NCBI GenBank assembly: GCA_963169635.1
Contig: CAUJDL010000041.1
Location: forward strand, 62,001-126,000
Length of the DNA: 64,000 nt
Origin: Bacteroidota bacterium
Lineage (GTDB): Bacteria > Bacteroidota > Bacteroidia > Chitinophagales > Chitinophagaceae
Reading direction: 5' to 3'
The notes beneath the pieces are model-generated. The model saw only the letters and a program-made list of their open reading frames with translations. It was not told the DNA's origin and made no database searches. The first letter of the stretch is position 1. The number at the start of each line of letters is the position of its first letter. This document shows positions 63,555 to 64,000 of the stretch, piece after piece. The position numbers were made by a program, and so were the translations under genes.

Positions 63555-64000
63555 TTATTTTTTAGTACTAATAACTACATCATCATTTAATAAAACTTTC
63601 ATGCTCTCCATAAGTATTTGACTTTTCTTAGCTTCAAAAATGGCAGCTTTATCTTTAGATAAACGCATGTTATATTTTTTACCTTCTGCTAAAGTTTTAT
63701 CAAATCCAGGATTCCATTTATTAAACTGATCTATATCTAACAATAAATTATTAGCAATAACTACAGATAAATATCTGCCACCAACTTCAATAGCTGTAGA
63801 GTTGTTTAACTCTTCTTCAGATAAAGTAGGTTTATTATTAACAGCTAAAGATGCTAAGTATTCGTTGGTTTCATTGGTTGTCATTGTTGTCCAACCTCCT
63901 GAACCTTCAAAAATATAATGAGTAGCAATATATTTTTTTACATGATTACGTGTTTCTAAAGGTAAATAATATTGCAAGTTCCAGAAGTTGGTACTATTAC
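63555..64000 (-). CDS. MltD-like lytic transglycosylase, C-terminal part (5' end outside window)
   Basis: The frame is open to the right edge of the window (the track start at 63977 is an internal TTG), and upstream codons read STNFWNLQYYLPLETRNHV. This matches the end of the catalytic SLT domain of membrane-bound lytic transglycosylase D in Bacteroidota, with FEGSGGWTTM as in homologues. The catalytic Glu and signal peptide would lie outside the window. About 100 further residues (DIDQFNKWNPGFDKTLAEGK) have a LysM-like look. The enzyme would cleave peptidoglycan glycan strands. It is convergent with the kinase, 10 nt apart. Confidence 0.85.
   Translation of the reverse strand, partial: NSTNFWNLQYYLPLETRNHVKKYIATHYIFEGSGGWTTMTTNETNEYLASLAVNNKPTLSEEELNNSTAIEVGGRYLSVVIANNLLLDIDQFNKWNPGFDKTLAEGKKYNMRLSKDKAAIFEAKKSQILMESMKVLLNDDVVISTKK

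Overview
The window looks like a chromosomal segment of a low-GC (about 30% by eye) member of the Bacteroidota, most likely a Chitinophagaceae-type organism. The evidence is the set of lineage-typical families (DUF4290, DUF2480, DUF6702, DUF6952, head-GIN, a type IX secretion sorting domain, TonB receptors with a carboxypeptidase-D-like N-domain), the long PurF-like protein, and many -7 boxes of the Bacteroidota form TAnnTTTG in place of strong Shine-Dalgarno sequences. No rRNA, tRNA, CRISPR array, insertion sequence or prophage was seen. Nearly all of it is core-genome content.

Layout. 1-13.9 kb: the 3' part of a UvrD-type helicase fused to a RecB-type nuclease, an Ig-like lipoprotein, an M1 peptidase/HupE/DUF6702 trio, DUF4290, dnaX, a small membrane protein, a pair of M16 peptidases and dnaB. 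13.9-14.3 kb: the only gap over 300 bp. 14.3-28.8 kb: an alpha/beta hydrolase broken by an early stop codon, DUF2480, a peroxiredoxin-thioredoxin-DUF6952 operon, kdsB, a Bax-inhibitor-like protein, a head-GIN protein, a TPP riboswitch driving a TonB receptor (probable thiamine uptake), meaB-like GTPase, trmB, an MGMT-like protein, accB-accC, lpxD and an HD hydrolase. 29-36 kb: an OmpR-type regulator, mscL, a compact SET / ATP-grasp / ATP-grasp-SET cluster, nadB and a secreted T9SS cargo protein. 36-47.8 kb: a second TonB receptor, a DUF1624-like membrane protein, obg, the pyruvate dehydrogenase E2, an FAH-family enzyme, recQ, DUF983 and murF. 47.9-50.6 kb: a MarR regulator with palindromic sites, a pirin gene interrupted by TGA, YceI and an FMN reductase. 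50.6-64 kb: a PurF-like amidotransferase, dapA, cmk, an AmgK-like kinase fused to a RapZ C-terminal domain next to a MurU-like nucleotidyltransferase, a free-standing C-terminal half of CarB, polA, lipoate ligase, DUF2911, a histidine kinase and the C-terminal end of an MltD-like transglycosylase.

The best candidate for an undescribed system is the three-gene cluster at 30257-33305 (minus strand). It encodes a stand-alone SET methyltransferase, a D-Ala-D-Ala-ligase-like ATP-grasp enzyme, and a single protein joining a second ATP-grasp ligase to a second SET domain. The genes are 10-15 nt apart, so they are probably co-transcribed and may form a ligation-plus-methylation pathway. Other leads are the kinase-RapZ fusion beside the MurU-like gene, the half-length CarB, the MarR-site palindromes, the alternative pairing downstream of the TPP aptamer, and two genes with single in-frame stop codons (TAA in the hydrolase, TGA in pirin).
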